Source: Anarhynchus alexandrinus (lineage: Eukaryota > Chordata > Aves > Charadriiformes > Charadriidae). Taken from it: a stretch of DNA of 64,000 bases. The notes under the pieces are model-generated. The model was not told where the DNA came from. It saw only the letters and a list, made by a program, of their open reading frames with translations, and did not search any database. Within the stretch, counting starts at the first letter, position 1; each line of letters begins with the position of its first letter. Positions 12,556 through 25,345 of the stretch are shown in pieces. The translations under genes were made by a program, and so were the position numbers. The DNA lies in the NCBI GenBank assembly GCA_008711295.1, contig VUYV01000015.1:1011054-1075053 (forward strand), given 5' to 3'.

Positions 12556-13785
12556 TCACAGGATGCTCTTTTCCACCAAGTGTAAACTGAAGGATAAATT
12601 TTGCAGCTCTACCCTACTCTGTCGTTGTAGTTCTATTGCAGATGGTGTTTCTAAGCAAATGTTCTCTTAACCATATATCACACATAGTGCCAGGACTGGT
12701 GCAGAGCAACCCAGCCCTCAGCGTGGCAATTCCCAGTCCCTGGGGAACGTTGGCACACTGTAAGAGGGGACAAGCTCCCTAGCACCCTCCTCCCAGGGTA
12801 TCCAAAGGTCAAGGAAGCTGTACAGACTGGTTTGAATTATTGGTATTAGAGAGGTAAAGAGAGGAAGAAGGTCTCCCAGTGAAAAATGACAACTAGGAAG
12901 CACTGGAGAAGACCCACAGAGAGCGGGATCATGAAGCAGACAGCTAGAGGACAAAGGAGCAAGATGGACTAAGAGTCTGTGAGAGCTGGCACCACGGGGA
13001 TCAGAAAGTGAGGACTATTTCCCCGTGCCTACTGACAAGTAGGAAAGCTCCAACCTGACATAAGAGGGGAGCTTATATGATCCCAGGCATGTGGGGCAAG
13101 TACGTCTTTTCCCACTAGGTTTATTTCAATGGCAGAAAAGGGATAACATTGATTTAATGTTGACCCATGCTTGCTGTTATTGTAACTCCTTGCTGTCTCC
13201 GAGCGCTTACAGTTTGATTGTTTAACACATGAGCTAATAAATAAGCCAGAATCAAGAGAACGGAAGAGTTCAGAAGTCTGTAAATCTCTTCATATACAGC
13301 TACCTGGTCTGTTCCAAGCTGTGACTACCTCTTTATAAAAGCTGTGAATCTCTGTTTATAATGCTGCCCATCAGTCCCAGATCATTTCAAGATCAAAAGC
13401 AGAAGTAGATTTAACAGATTTTAAGCCCAGAAGGAACTGTTACGATTCACAAAGCTTCAGTCAGTAAACTCATCACACCAATAACTCCTCTTGGAGCTAA
13501 AGCACATCTTTCAGTAAAAGATGAGGAGTTTTGACCTGAAGGAGCTTGAGGGATGCAGACAAGCTAGTGCCACACCAAATATGTGTGCTCTACCCATTAT
13601 ATCTCTTTCTGCTAATTTAAAGAGCCTTCCACCGTTGCAAATCCCTTCCTATGCCAGTGCTTTTAGGCTGAGATCAAGTTATCACTTAATTTATTTGTGA
13701 GGCCCTAAAAAGCTCCTTGAAGTTATGTTTTCCAGACCTTAGATTAACCCTCTTGCTCTTTCCAGACTTAGTTTGCATTTTTTAC

Positions 13786-13815
13786 CAATCAATCAACCAA
13801 CGAATCAATCAATCA
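13786..13815. repeat. (AATC)n microsatellite
   Basis: About seven imperfect AATC units (CAATCAATCAACCAACGAATC and onward). This is an ordinary tetranucleotide repeat. Confidence 0.85.
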
Positions 13816-16589
13816 CCTCCACTAAAGTGTCAACCCTGGATGTGTGCACTGCAGCCAGCGATAGATTCGCTAATGCCACTCCCAAACACGGGGCCCTGGT
13901 TTCCCTCCTGCTCTGAATTACCCCAGCGAGGCAGCCAGACTCTATGTTTGGCTCAGTGTTTCAGTGTCACGCTGGGAGTTCATGCTTTCCTTTATAACCT
14001 TCAAGCCTCTTTCAGCATCTCCAATTCCAGGGTGCAGCCTCAGAGCTGCGAGGGTGGTTTGCATGGGATTTACATCCACCCCGTGCCACCTTGCTTCTGG
14101 CTGCGCTCTGATGGGCATTGCTAAAACAACACTATGGTTCCGACCCATCTGGGTTGGCCACTGAGACCATCTTGCTGCCAGCACTATTTACTAAGCAGCA
14201 ACACTCACATCTGACACTGACAGCACTATCAACAGGAGCTGCATCACAAAAATACCCTGCTGAACCTTGCCAGACTCATCTCTATCAGGCAGAGACCGCT
14301 GCCTACAGTTACCTTTAAAGATCTGCTGGTCCCAGCTCCCTTCAGCTGAATCCATGGAGGTTTTGTGTAATGGTTTTTCTTTTAAACAAGGTATTTATTT
14401 TTAAGAGAAAGTCCATGTTGAACCATTCTTTCAGGCTATAAATAATATCTTGTGAAAGATTTATCACAGGCCTGAGTCAAACAGCATTTGCCAAGCAAGG
14501 CTGAAAGCCCACAGAGTAGTAAATGCATAGGGAGTGTGGTGGTGTTTAAGATGTCTCATGTTGATAGACAAACAATTATTTCTGAAGCAGGGGAAACAGC
14601 TCAATTGCAACGTTTAAGTTTCCTCTAATTCCCTCAGCCACATCACATAATGCATGGCACTTCTGTAGCACCTTTCAGCCCAGTCCGCCCAAGCCTTTTA
14701 CTAACTCGGGGCTTACTCACTCGCAGGGAGGACCAGGGACAAGGTATAGACAGTGGTTTGACTGCAGCCTGCAGAAAGCTTTGAAGCTGTCACTGTGAAG
14801 TACTGTGAACTATGGTGGGGACAGGCTGTACCGTCCCCAATGAACCCCTGCTAGTGACTCCAAGCTGGGTAAGGGGCAAGGATAGAGAGGAGGGTAGAAG
14901 CCAATTGCCTTGCACTTGGGAAACTGATCAGCCTGTGACCACAACTGTTAGGACTATTTCAGAGATAAGGGAATTGAGGGCTGCAGCTTTCTCTGCTAAG
15001 CCCTCTGTCTTTCTTTCTTTGCAGGTAGGCAATGGTGGTGTCCCATTTTCATTTTGCTTTTCTGAGTTAAAGCTTGGACTAACCTTGACTTATGAAGATC
15101 TGACTGATTGCAGAAGACTTTTCCTACAGCACCAACCTCTGAAAAATCATGCCTGGTGGCACATCCCTGGCTATGAGCAGGGTACAAACACCTTGACAAA
15201 CCAAATTTCCCTACACTGGCAAGAGGGAAGTGACTTAGAGTTTATCCTGCTGCTGCAGAAGGGATAACAGATCCCTCTGCAAGTCTTTGTCCCCTACAGC
15301 CACCCCAGGATTTCCACCCTCAGGAACTGCACTTCAGGCCTGCACTACCCCAGGCTCTCCCCACTGTGGAAGCAGAACTCAGACCCCTGCTTTAGACTGG
15401 GAAACCCTGTGAATCTGGGCTGAGTAAGATTGCACCTCCACAGCCCTGCCTTTGGCCTCCTGGCAGTGGATGAACAGGGGTTTCTCAGGCTGGGCTTCCC
15501 TTTCCTTCTGCAGCCTGAGTTTCCCAGCCCCCAGGCTGCAGGAGCCATTTGGGCTGCAATGTTTTCATAGCAGAGCTTTTCTTCTTGAACAAGCAGCTGT
15601 AATTGAAACCTAATCCATCAGCCTTTTGCTTTGCTCTATTACAAACTCTAACTGTGCAGCAAAGCCTGGTGCTTTTTTTTTTTAATGACATGAAAGACAA
15701 TAAATTATTAATTTCCCGCACTCCCACTGGATGTCCTTTGGTTGCCCTGGCCAGATAAAATGAGAGCCTTTGAGTTCCTTTTCCTTTGGAAACTGGCTTA
15801 GCAGTTTCCTTCAGTGCAGATCAAAGTAGGAGCCCTAATCCTGGAGAGGAATGAGCATCCTCCAGTCTCACAGCTGCATTTGCAAAGCCTTTTCTGGTCA
15901 TTCTGGTTTTGGTGCCTGACTTTTGACAGCAAGTCAATATCATCATCAGAAAGTCAGTGGAGACAAACAAATAGGAAAGCAGACACCAAGCAGTGCTCAC
16001 ATCCATGCTCCATCTGCGCTGCTGGGAAGGTACCTTTCCCCTCTCTTGCAACCCCCAGTCCTCAGAACATCACAGCCGATACCAGCAACCAAGTGGGGAG
16101 ACGTCTGCTCTGGCTGACCAAGGCTCGGGTTAACGCGTGCCCAGACAGCACAGGCTGGCAGGGAGACGCAATGCCTTTTATCAGCTCAACTAATATATAA
16201 CTGGAGAATAAAAGACAAGCTTTAGGGCACATGTATTTCTCTTTTCTTCCCAGGTATATTTGTTTGCCTAATGAAGGGTGTTATCTGTGCCCATAAGCTT
16301 TGGCTTGCTTATGGTGTTTGAGGCCATCCTGGCCACAACAGCCCCAGCCCCTTGGGGAGACAGCTGTCTTCACATCAGCTCGACCTAATGGCCTTAATCT
16401 GAAGCATTTATCTTGCGGAATATCAGAGGATGACGGGGATCAGAAAGCTGAAAAAGGCAAATGCAGTAACTATCCTAAAAAAAAGAGAGAATCACAGACC
16501 CTTCAGTTTAACCTCACTTTTCAGAAGATCAGTGGAACAAGCCAACAACCTCTAAGTACCTGAGAGGAGATGCATCACAGCTAACACGC

Positions 16590-17130
16590 ATTTGTACCAA
16601 AGAAGTCATGCTGAACTAATCTGATTTCTTTTTACAGCAAGATCATAGACCTTGTGGACACGCAAGACACAGAAGTCATTAATTTTGACCTCAGGAAGAC
16701 TTTGCCATTGCCTGCATTGATACTCTGATCCTACAGTGAGGCAAAAGATCCACATAAAGTGGGTAAAAGCTAGTAAGACCCAGCTGAATAGCTGTACCCA
16801 GAGCTGTCAGCACAGAGGGAAGAGTTGTGTGCAACACACTCAGCTCCATGGTCTGGAGGGAGTCTGGTCAGCATTTCCGTTAGTGCATGGACATTCAGAC
16901 AGATGGAAAGGCTGCAGGTGTCCAGGAAAGCAGGACTGGAATTTGAAATTACTTTGCTGGACCGGAGATGTGACCTGGAAAACTTGTATGTGATTTAACA
17001 GGAACAAATGCAAGATACTGCTTATGATCAGGGACAGCTACCTGCACAAATACAGGAGGGATCATTCTGCCATGAGGGCTGGGGTTAGACGGATAATCAC
17101 CTGGATGGGACCTGGCACTCCTGTGACACT
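16590..17130 (+). mobile_element. Very old CR1-like LINE relic (reverse transcriptase region)
   Basis: On the plus strand 16639-16703 translates to a segment containing DLVDTQDTEVINFDLRK. This resembles the CR1 reverse transcriptase block that normally reads 'VYLDFSKAFD'. Near 17004 a stretch reading KCRYCL...YLHKYRRD resembles the CR1 block KCKVLHLG...KYRLG. Large parts are deleted or unrecognisable, so limits and subfamily are uncertain. Confidence 0.45.
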
Positions 17131-20100
17131 GTGAAACAGTGAGCTGTACCACCGCAGAGAAATGGGAGCATCATGGCCAGGCACGTGAAAGGATCCCTCT
17201 GCGCTGGGGAGGGCAGTGGGAGAGCTGCACCCATAGGATACCGTGCAGCAAGGTCACAGCTCCACAGGACATGGTCTCGGGGATAACAAGAAGGGGATTT
17301 TAGCCCAACAGGCTGGAGGTGAGAAAAACAACCACTGCCCAAGCAGGACAGGTCTCCGCACTGACCAGGACCCTGTAGGGGGTGAGGAACTCAGATGTCC
17401 CCCAGATTTGGAGCAGTGGGATCACAGGCAGCTCCCTGTTGGGATGTGGAAGTAGGAGAGAGCAGGGGAAATTTGCCCTAAGACAGCCTCACACAGTTGG
17501 CGTCTGGCATCCCATCTCACAGAAACAGTCAGTGAATTGGAGCGTAACAGCTTCCCTCCAGGAGAACCTTGGAGCTGCTTTGATTGCAGCCGTCACTGCA
17601 TCTCCCACAGTCAGCTGGACTGTAAGGCAGCCCCTCTTCTCCTCTGTTTCGCAGGGCTCTTCTCTTCCTTTTCTCCACGGGATAAAAATAATCCTTTTGC
17701 GTCAGCTCCGTCACCGTGAGCAGCAAGACATTTTATTCATCAGCAATTCCTTCCCTTCTCTCATTTAAACAATTCCCCATTGAGCCGATCAAATTAATTT
17801 GAGCAAGGGCCGTTTATTTGGCCTGCCTGCCGGCGCAGGTGTCTCCCTTTCTTTTCTTTCGGAGGAGGCTGGTAGGTGGCACGAGCATGAGTCGGGGAGA
17901 GGCTTGGGAAGGGCTGGGAGCAGCACGATGGTTTCGATCAGGGCATGCAGGGGCATGGAGGTCTGTAGATCGGCACAGCCCATGTTAGGAAACAGGCAGG
18001 TGAAGTCTGCAAGCGAAGGGCTTTTTTCAGCAGTGCATTTGGGACATGTTTTACAACGGCACAGACACAATCTCCCAGGCAGGGAGCTGCCCTCTGTGTC
18101 TCCACTGGCAGCCTCAGCCCTTTCCAACCCAGGCCGACCGTTTGGGGAAGGCTGTGTCAGGCTCTGGCAGTGGCTCAGGAGGAGTTACAGGGATGTGCCA
18201 AATCTCAAGCTGTTCCTCTGGCCCTCATAGCCGCATCTCTTCCTACTTCATGTCATGCCAAATTTCCTGCCTTTGTCACTGCAGCAAATACCACCAGGCT
18301 CTGCAACGAGGAACACTGCCCCAGAGTGCCCAGACGATGCCCAGGTATGTAAGGACAAGGTATGTAATACCATAAGCAAGGAAAAGCTGAAGAGTTGGAA
18401 GAAAAGTAAAAGCCCACCTTCTCCAAGCTCTGGGGCATTAACAGGTTCAGTGAGGCAATGCAAAACAATGACTAGGATGGGCCTGGCAAATGAAGACAAG
18501 TGTCCCATATTGCATCCCTGATGAGTGAGTCCTCAGGTGCCTGGGACACTGCACAGCCACAAGCTGGAGAGAACTAGTTACATTTTTCCACCTAAATTGC
18601 ATGATCAGCACAAATGGAGGCCAAATTAACCCCTATGGAGGTACAGAGCCAACAGGGAGCTGCTCACCTGCATCCCAGGGTTTTGCGTGCTTTGCTGATC
18701 AGAACACACACAGGATACCTGCTCCTGCCTGCTCTTGCCATGATCCAGCTCCTTGTCCTTCCACTCATACTACTGCCACCTCTTCCCTCTGCCCCACACT
18801 GGGACCTGCGCTCTCATCCTCCCCTTCTTGCCCCTCTATCTGTCAGGATGGACAGCTGAGGGGCCACACAAGGCCAAGATGGGATTGCTGAGACGGAGTT
18901 GCAAAAGCATTCACATCACTGCTGTGTCTGCCACCTGTGGGTGAGCATCTCTTGGTACCTCGTTCCACTTTCTAAAGTTTTTCACCAGTTCTGCAGGGAC
19001 CTGGCTGCCCCAGCTTGAAATTTTAGGCTTGATAACCTGTGACATCCAACTGTCCTCCTGTGGTGAACAATGCAGGGAGGCAGGAGATCTCGCCAGGTGC
19101 TGGTGGGATGCAGTTGTCCATCAGCGCACTGCAACATCAGCTCCTCTCCTGAGGTATGACTATATTGGACGTGTCCCAGAAGTGCTCAGCCAGAAGCATG
19201 CATGGAGAAGAGAGGCAGTAGGGGAGCAGATCCATGGTGTCTATGGACACCTCTCATTTGGCCACTGTGGCTCCCAGGGAGATGGTCATCCTCACCCCAT
19301 TTCAACACAGAGACGAGCTGCATCGCTTCCAAGGAGATGTAGAGGCCAGGTCTAGGACCAGGGCTGGGTGTCCCAGGCCCCAGACACTGCTTTGCACAAT
19401 ATCTTCATGACGAGCCATCACCTTGCCCTTCAAACGCACCCCGTGGCTCAGGGGCTGAGCTAACAAGCTTTCCTCCTCCACACCCCTGCGGCAGACCCAG
19501 CGCTCAGGAATAGCTGCACTCCCGAGAGCTGCTCGGGGCTCTCTGGCAAAAAAGCAGCTCACCCTCAGATGACCTGGAGGATAAGCAACCACGTTGCCTC
19601 CATCAGCAGGCGGCTGTAATCAGTTATGGCAGGGGGCTGAGCACTGAATAGCCTCTGCAAGAGAGGCTGCAGGCTGGCAGACCTGCTCTCACACCCAGCC
19701 ATTGCTAGGAATAATGAGAGTCTCCCAAAAAGTCTTCCTCTCTGGCTCTGCCGAGAACACGCTTTGAAAACATCCCGTTCCCCCAGGGGTCCCTCTGCCT
19801 TTGTACAGGGGCTGTTATTCAGGCAAAGAACTGGTGATTTCTCAGGATCACCCAGTTTTCTGGAGGGGATTTAAGTCATGCGCATAGAAATGAATTCACA
19901 GAGGACAGCTAAAGAAAGAAACAGGGAGGAAAGACGAGCCAAGCGGCCCGCAAGGCTGGGCAGTGCCTTTCTTGCCATAACATTGTGCTGTGCCCACTCC
20001 TCTGCTGCCACGGCTCTCTGCCAAGGTGCTGGAGAAAGCAGAGGCTGTGGCTCACAGAGGAGCTGGGCAAGCGGAACAGGCATATTCAGGCAATCACAGA

Positions 20101-23100
20101 TCTAACCAAAATGCAAGTCCTTTGAAGAAGTGAAGCAGGGCTCCTTCTCACGTATCAGGCATTTCCCAGGACAGGCAGCGATGGGACCATCGGGCTGCAG
20201 AGGAGCAAAGCCCAGGCTGCTGGGGCTTGGGGAGCTCTAGGTTGGCGGGCAACAAAGTACAGACACAATCTGTTCACAAGGAAGAGGACCCAAAGCCTGC
20301 AGACAAAACAGTTCTTGTAGCAACATAACTGCTGGCATGGAGAAATACAAGAGAAGGAGTAAAATAAGGCCTCACTAAAAACCATTTTGCTTGGTCAAAT
20401 TCAGTTTTCAGTTAGTCTTGAATACACAGAAGACAGCAAATTTAATGGACACACGCCAGATTTACGTATAGAGAGGGGCATTTAGCTTAGTGACTTGACT
20501 ATTATTGATCACAAAAACAAATCCCCCCAGCATTTTTCCCCAAACACCTAGTATTGCAAAATGGAGCTGTCTTGCATCATTTTGAAACATGGGCAACCCT
20601 TTTTATTACACAGATCTTCAAAGAGGAAACTAGACTGTCAAAGTCAGTCCTCCTAGCTTTGTCAGTGTCCCCCTGGCAGCACACAGCACCTCACAGGATG
20701 AGACTTGCACTTTACAAATAATTTATAAGTACTATTGAACTTTCTTAAAGTGGGACCTTTTCTTGCTCCAGTTGCCAATGTTTCCATTTAACGTACTAAA
20801 CACACTTCATCCTGACCACTGAGAATTGACTTCAGCTTAAAATAACTTACAAATACGCTTATGTTGTCTCTCCACCAACTGCCAAACAGAGCGGTCACAG
20901 AAAGTGACATTACACAACAAAAATAAGGTTGAAGATACATGGCCAGGAACAGTGAAAAGAAGAAAAAAAACCAGCTCTTTGACCTTGGGGTTCAGCAATC
21001 CTGCAGTTCCATAAAGCTCTTTTCTCCCTTCATAGACTGATACAACCCAAAAGTTATTTCTCCAAAATCAAAGAAAAATGATTTAATGAGAGAAGATTCA
21101 AGTGCTTTAGATCTACAGTTGGCTTGTTTGGGTTAGCTCTCCAAACAGTCCTAGTGTCTAAGGTTGCCACATCTCTGTCCGGGATCCAGAACTCATTGAA
21201 CCTGTCGTGTGACACTCTGGGACATCTGTATTTGTGCCATAGAGCCACTCTCCTGTGCACAGTGGATATGTCCAGGGTCTCCAGATGAACATACAAAGGC
21301 TTCAGTTCTGCCCAAGAAGGACTGGGACCTGCTGGCACATGGATCGTCTCCTTTCCCACGAAACAGCTTTCCAGGACTAAACAGTCCCCTCATTTTATCT
21401 CAGGCTACACTAGATTGGGAGATATCCTGATGTGGGACAGCGAAGGAAGAAGGGATCCTGGGGGTTTGTGAAGGTCTTCCTGCTAACAGGTTTCCCAGCG
21501 CAGTGGCCGGGCAAAAAAGCATGGCAGGGAAGGAGCAGGCAGAAGGGGCAGGGGAGCCTGCTTTTGTCTGTGCTCATCAGTATTCCCTTCAGTAGACGTT
21601 GATGTACAATTATGAGTCACAGATCTGCATAGTAAAATGGCCGCAGGTCACACGCAATGCTGCTCACACCCCGGCAAGCTGCACACAAGCAGTAGGGCCT
21701 CTTGCTGGCCTCAGTGTGTGCTAGGGCCAGCATGTCCCGACAGCAGGGACTGTCACAGGAACCACTTCCATCCCTTCCTGCTCCAAGGCAGGCTCAGAGC
21801 AACCCTACAGATGTGTCTTCAACCTACTCTTCTTGAAGGCCTCTAGCACTGGGTTTCCTTCTTGTACCAAGGAGTCAACGCTGGTGCATGTATCCTTACG
21901 TGGCCTACACAAGCGACATGGACAGCTGTGAATGGGCAGAAACAGGGTTTCACATGTCCCTGGATCCACCCCGCAGTGCTCAGCTCTTCCCCTAACAGTA
22001 CAGAGAGCAGCTATCTGCAACTAGCCTAAATAACAGGGGAGGGACTGAAAGGAAATCAAAAAGCATTTGCAAATCTCAGAGGAAGCAAAGCCATCAAGCT
22101 GCAGGTCAGTTTTTATGAGACCCAAGCTTATTTGTGTGTGCCTCCTTATCAAGGGGCCAAGCTGCACCTGGAGGAGGCAGTCCTGATGTAGGCAAGGCAC
22201 AACAGCCTTCAACGCCAAATTCCTCCAGCACTGCTTGTGCTCTGTGCTTTTGGGTCACTGCATAATTAGCCAGCCCTGAAGAGACACAAGAAAATTGGCC
22301 AGTGCTTGAACAGCACAGAAGCGACTGCAGGAATCTCAACGAGAGAGGGGCATTTGCATGAAAACAGAGGGACTAGGAATTACACCACTAGAAAAGCAAG
22401 ACTAGAGCTGTTTGGAGAGGAGAGGCGGGTGCTTTTCTCTCAGGCAGAATTATATCACATAAAAGCTGTTGAAATAGAAAATTTGTGGACAAAATGTACT
22501 TCTCTCAGTACTAAACCACTCACCAGTCCAGGACTGATGTGACCTTGGAAAGCGTATCTAATCTATAGCTTCCATCTGTAAGCACAATTCCACGTGCAGA
22601 TGGACTGTACCTCCTAAGACAGAAGGAGGGAGTTCCGATTCATCTTCCTGTGCTGGTCAGTTCATCCCTCACAGCTACTGGAACACCTCCCACAGTTACA
22701 GGAAAACAGTAGGAACAGAAACAATCTCCTGACCCTTACCTCCTTTGAGTTTCTCCCTGTCACTCCAGGTCACAGCAAGGCAGGGCTACAAAGCAGTGAG
22801 GTTCAGGACCAAGCACCCCATTGTCCATTCACACTGTCCTAGCTCAGTACCAGCTCTGGACCTGAGCTGCACCCCACTGAGGCTGGGTATAGGAACAAAA
22901 CCAGGGTCCCTTACTGAGAAAGCATTGTGTGCAGTGGGTGCTGCTGGGGAGTATGAGGAGGAAGCAACCTCAAACCCCAAGAGACAGTGAAGGAGGCAGT
23001 GCTGGGGAGGGGGTTAGGTTGAAGAAGAGATTTCAGCCACTATCCTACTGTCTCCCTAAAACTTTGCACACTTCCACCGATTTTCCCCAAATCCCCTTCC

Positions 23101-25129
23101 CTGCTTCACCTCCTGAAAACCCCAACATCTTCCCACTATTCATCACAGTCCCTCAAATCCTGACTGATCCCTCCCAGACCCTGCCATCAGCTATGGTCAA
23201 AGAGCCAAAGTGTTTCAGGCAGCAAATCTCAATGCCCCTTCCTTGGCTGAGCCGCCTTGGGCTGGATCTGGCCAAGGGCAAAACCATCAGGGCTGCAAAG
23301 AGACAGGAGGGCACATGGAGTCCAGAGGTGACACTGGCTGGTATGATAAGGCACAGAGAGAGCAGAGCAGCTGCCTAACACGTGCACAAGGATAGGAAGG
23401 CTCAGAGCCACCCTATGCCCCGTCGCTTCTCCACACACCACAAGCTGCTCACAGGCACCCAGTGTTGAACTCACAGGTGCGTGCCTTCAGGTCCTGACGT
23501 GCACACAGCCCTGCCACCATGTCCTGGGATGGGTGAGCAGCCGTGTTCCCCTTCCCAGTCCACTCATGCCCATCTAGACCCTGCCAGCCAGGATTTACTG
23601 CCAGGGAAGTAAACCGATTGTCCCCAAGGGACAGAGAAAGAGGTGACTCGCACGTGAAGAAACCATTAGGAATGTGATAGTCATCCTACATAATCCAAGA
23701 TAAACATCCAAGACAAGCATCAGGCCAAGAAGCTGGCTGCCTCCCTGGCTATCAGCCTGGGTACTGGCCAAGAAATTTGCCTTAGCCTTAGTGAATGCTG
23801 TACTGTAACCTTTCTTTGACCTGCTTGCTTTTCTTTTCCCACTTCACTGTGGTCTCCCAACATTTCTAAAAACTCTTCACACTTCTTTTTTTTAGTATCT
23901 CCTGCTTACTTTTGGCATTGACAGGGGTTGTGCCAGGCTATTTTAGCAGTTTTTAAAAACAAACCAAAGCTTATGAGCAGCTACATTCTTCTGACTGTGA
24001 TGACAAAATGCTTTAATTTCTTCCAATCCTCGAATGAAACCCGGAAGGCTTACTAATTAAACAGCTCTGCCCCAGTCTGATTCTTCTTACAGCAATGCTT
24101 CCCTTGGGTGAACTCAGCCACCAAGGTCGTTACAAATTAGGAATGGTACTTTATTAGTTAAACAATTCCTGCCTGACAACCGCTGCAAAATTTAAGGAGT
24201 GCTTGGAGTCCAAAAGTGGTTTGGATGACAGCAGAGAGCCACTTGTTCCTACTGCTGCATCTTAGGATACTGCAAACATTTCTGCCCCACCTATGAGCTC
24301 TGGGCAGAAGGACCCAAACTAGTTTCTCCAGGTCTCCTTGCACTGGACAATATCTGTTGGTGTGAGCTTTCTGCCCAAGCAGGGCTGGGTGCTCAGGGAG
24401 ATGGGTGTTTGGCATGGCTAATGCAGGACTGTGCTGGTGGTAGTTTGTGTGCAAACCCAGCTTCAGCAAGCTCTGCTCTCTGCCTAATTGTTGCTTTTCC
24501 CACAAGGTTTGGGCTCAGCCATCTTTGCCCCCCGCAAGCCTCCATGCTCCCCAGGCTCTTGGAGCTGGTGCTTAGCAGTTGGGTAGTGTGTTCCCAGAGG
24601 ACTCCCAGGACTCCCAGAGGACTCACACAATCTAGAGACAACAGCAATAGCCACAGAAAATCTCTACCAGGATCACGCCTCATGGAAATAAAAACAGCTC
24701 ACTGCCTCGGGGCAAGGGGATGTCTCTGTCCGACCCCAGAGACCTCAGGCTGTGGGGCCAGGGAGGGCTCCAGGTCCCAAATTAAGCAGGGCAAAGACGC
24801 AGGACACCCGCTGTGCCTGGCACAAGCACAGGGACCTCTGTACCCTCTGTGCACGTAGATGTGCCCTTGACACAAGTGCCTGACAGGTGGCAGAGCCCCT
24901 GTCCCCAGCTTCCTCTCAACAACAAATGCACCTTTTCCCATGTGCCACTAAATGATTCAGGAGGCCAAAACTCACAGGGATTTTTAGGCATTTTTTTAAA
25001 CTTTTACTGTGTGTCTTGATGAAAGTGACTTCTGAAAATGCCACCTGAGTGCTTTCGAGAAGTTCCCCCCTTGAGCATGTTTGCTCTGCCAAGTGTTCAT
25101 AAATGAGGGTGCACTAACACTGCTGACAG

Positions 25130-25345
25130 CAAAACTTGGAGTATTAAATAACACTTCTTGAAGATCCCAGAGTGCTTTACAAACATGAATTAATTAAGCT
25201 GCAGATCAACCCTGCAAGTTATTTAAAGAGCTCTTGAACCTCCCCTCCTTGCTCAAGGACATGAAGAGAGGAATGAACCATGGTCTGACGAGAACCCAGG
25301 AGCCCTTACTTTCCCTATTTCCACTTATCCACCACACTGGCTTTA
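25130..25345 (+). repeat. Ancient amniote SINE (MIR-type) relic
   Basis: The segment has the order of an amniote MIR-type SINE. 'gatcccagagtgctttacaa' is followed by an 'acatgaattaattaagc' block, then 'ttgctcaaggacatgaagag' in place of the 'cttgcccaaggtca' block, and a tail 'gagaacccaggagccctt' followed by 'atttccacttatccaccaca'. Divergence is high, as expected of an element older than birds. The match is to remembered consensus. Confidence 0.5.

Noticed and set aside
14812..15267. 151-codon plus-strand open frame
   Set aside because: No family resemblance, frame length within what occurs by chance in 64 kb, and no promoter or splice context.
17789..17860. Minus-strand SERKERETPAPAG...LLKLI, considered as the last DNAI1 exon
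   Set aside because: Only composition is similar. The order of residues does not match the conserved helix.
17799..18230. 143-codon plus-strand frame overlapping other frames on both strands
   Set aside because: Overlapping open frames on both strands indicate a locally GC-rich, stop-poor stretch, not coding selection.
24300..24345. Minus-strand GDLEKLVWV within a 115-codon frame, considered as a DNAI1 tail
   Set aside because: The frame runs on for many codons without the expected C-terminus, the surroundings do not match, and there is no splice site at the right place.
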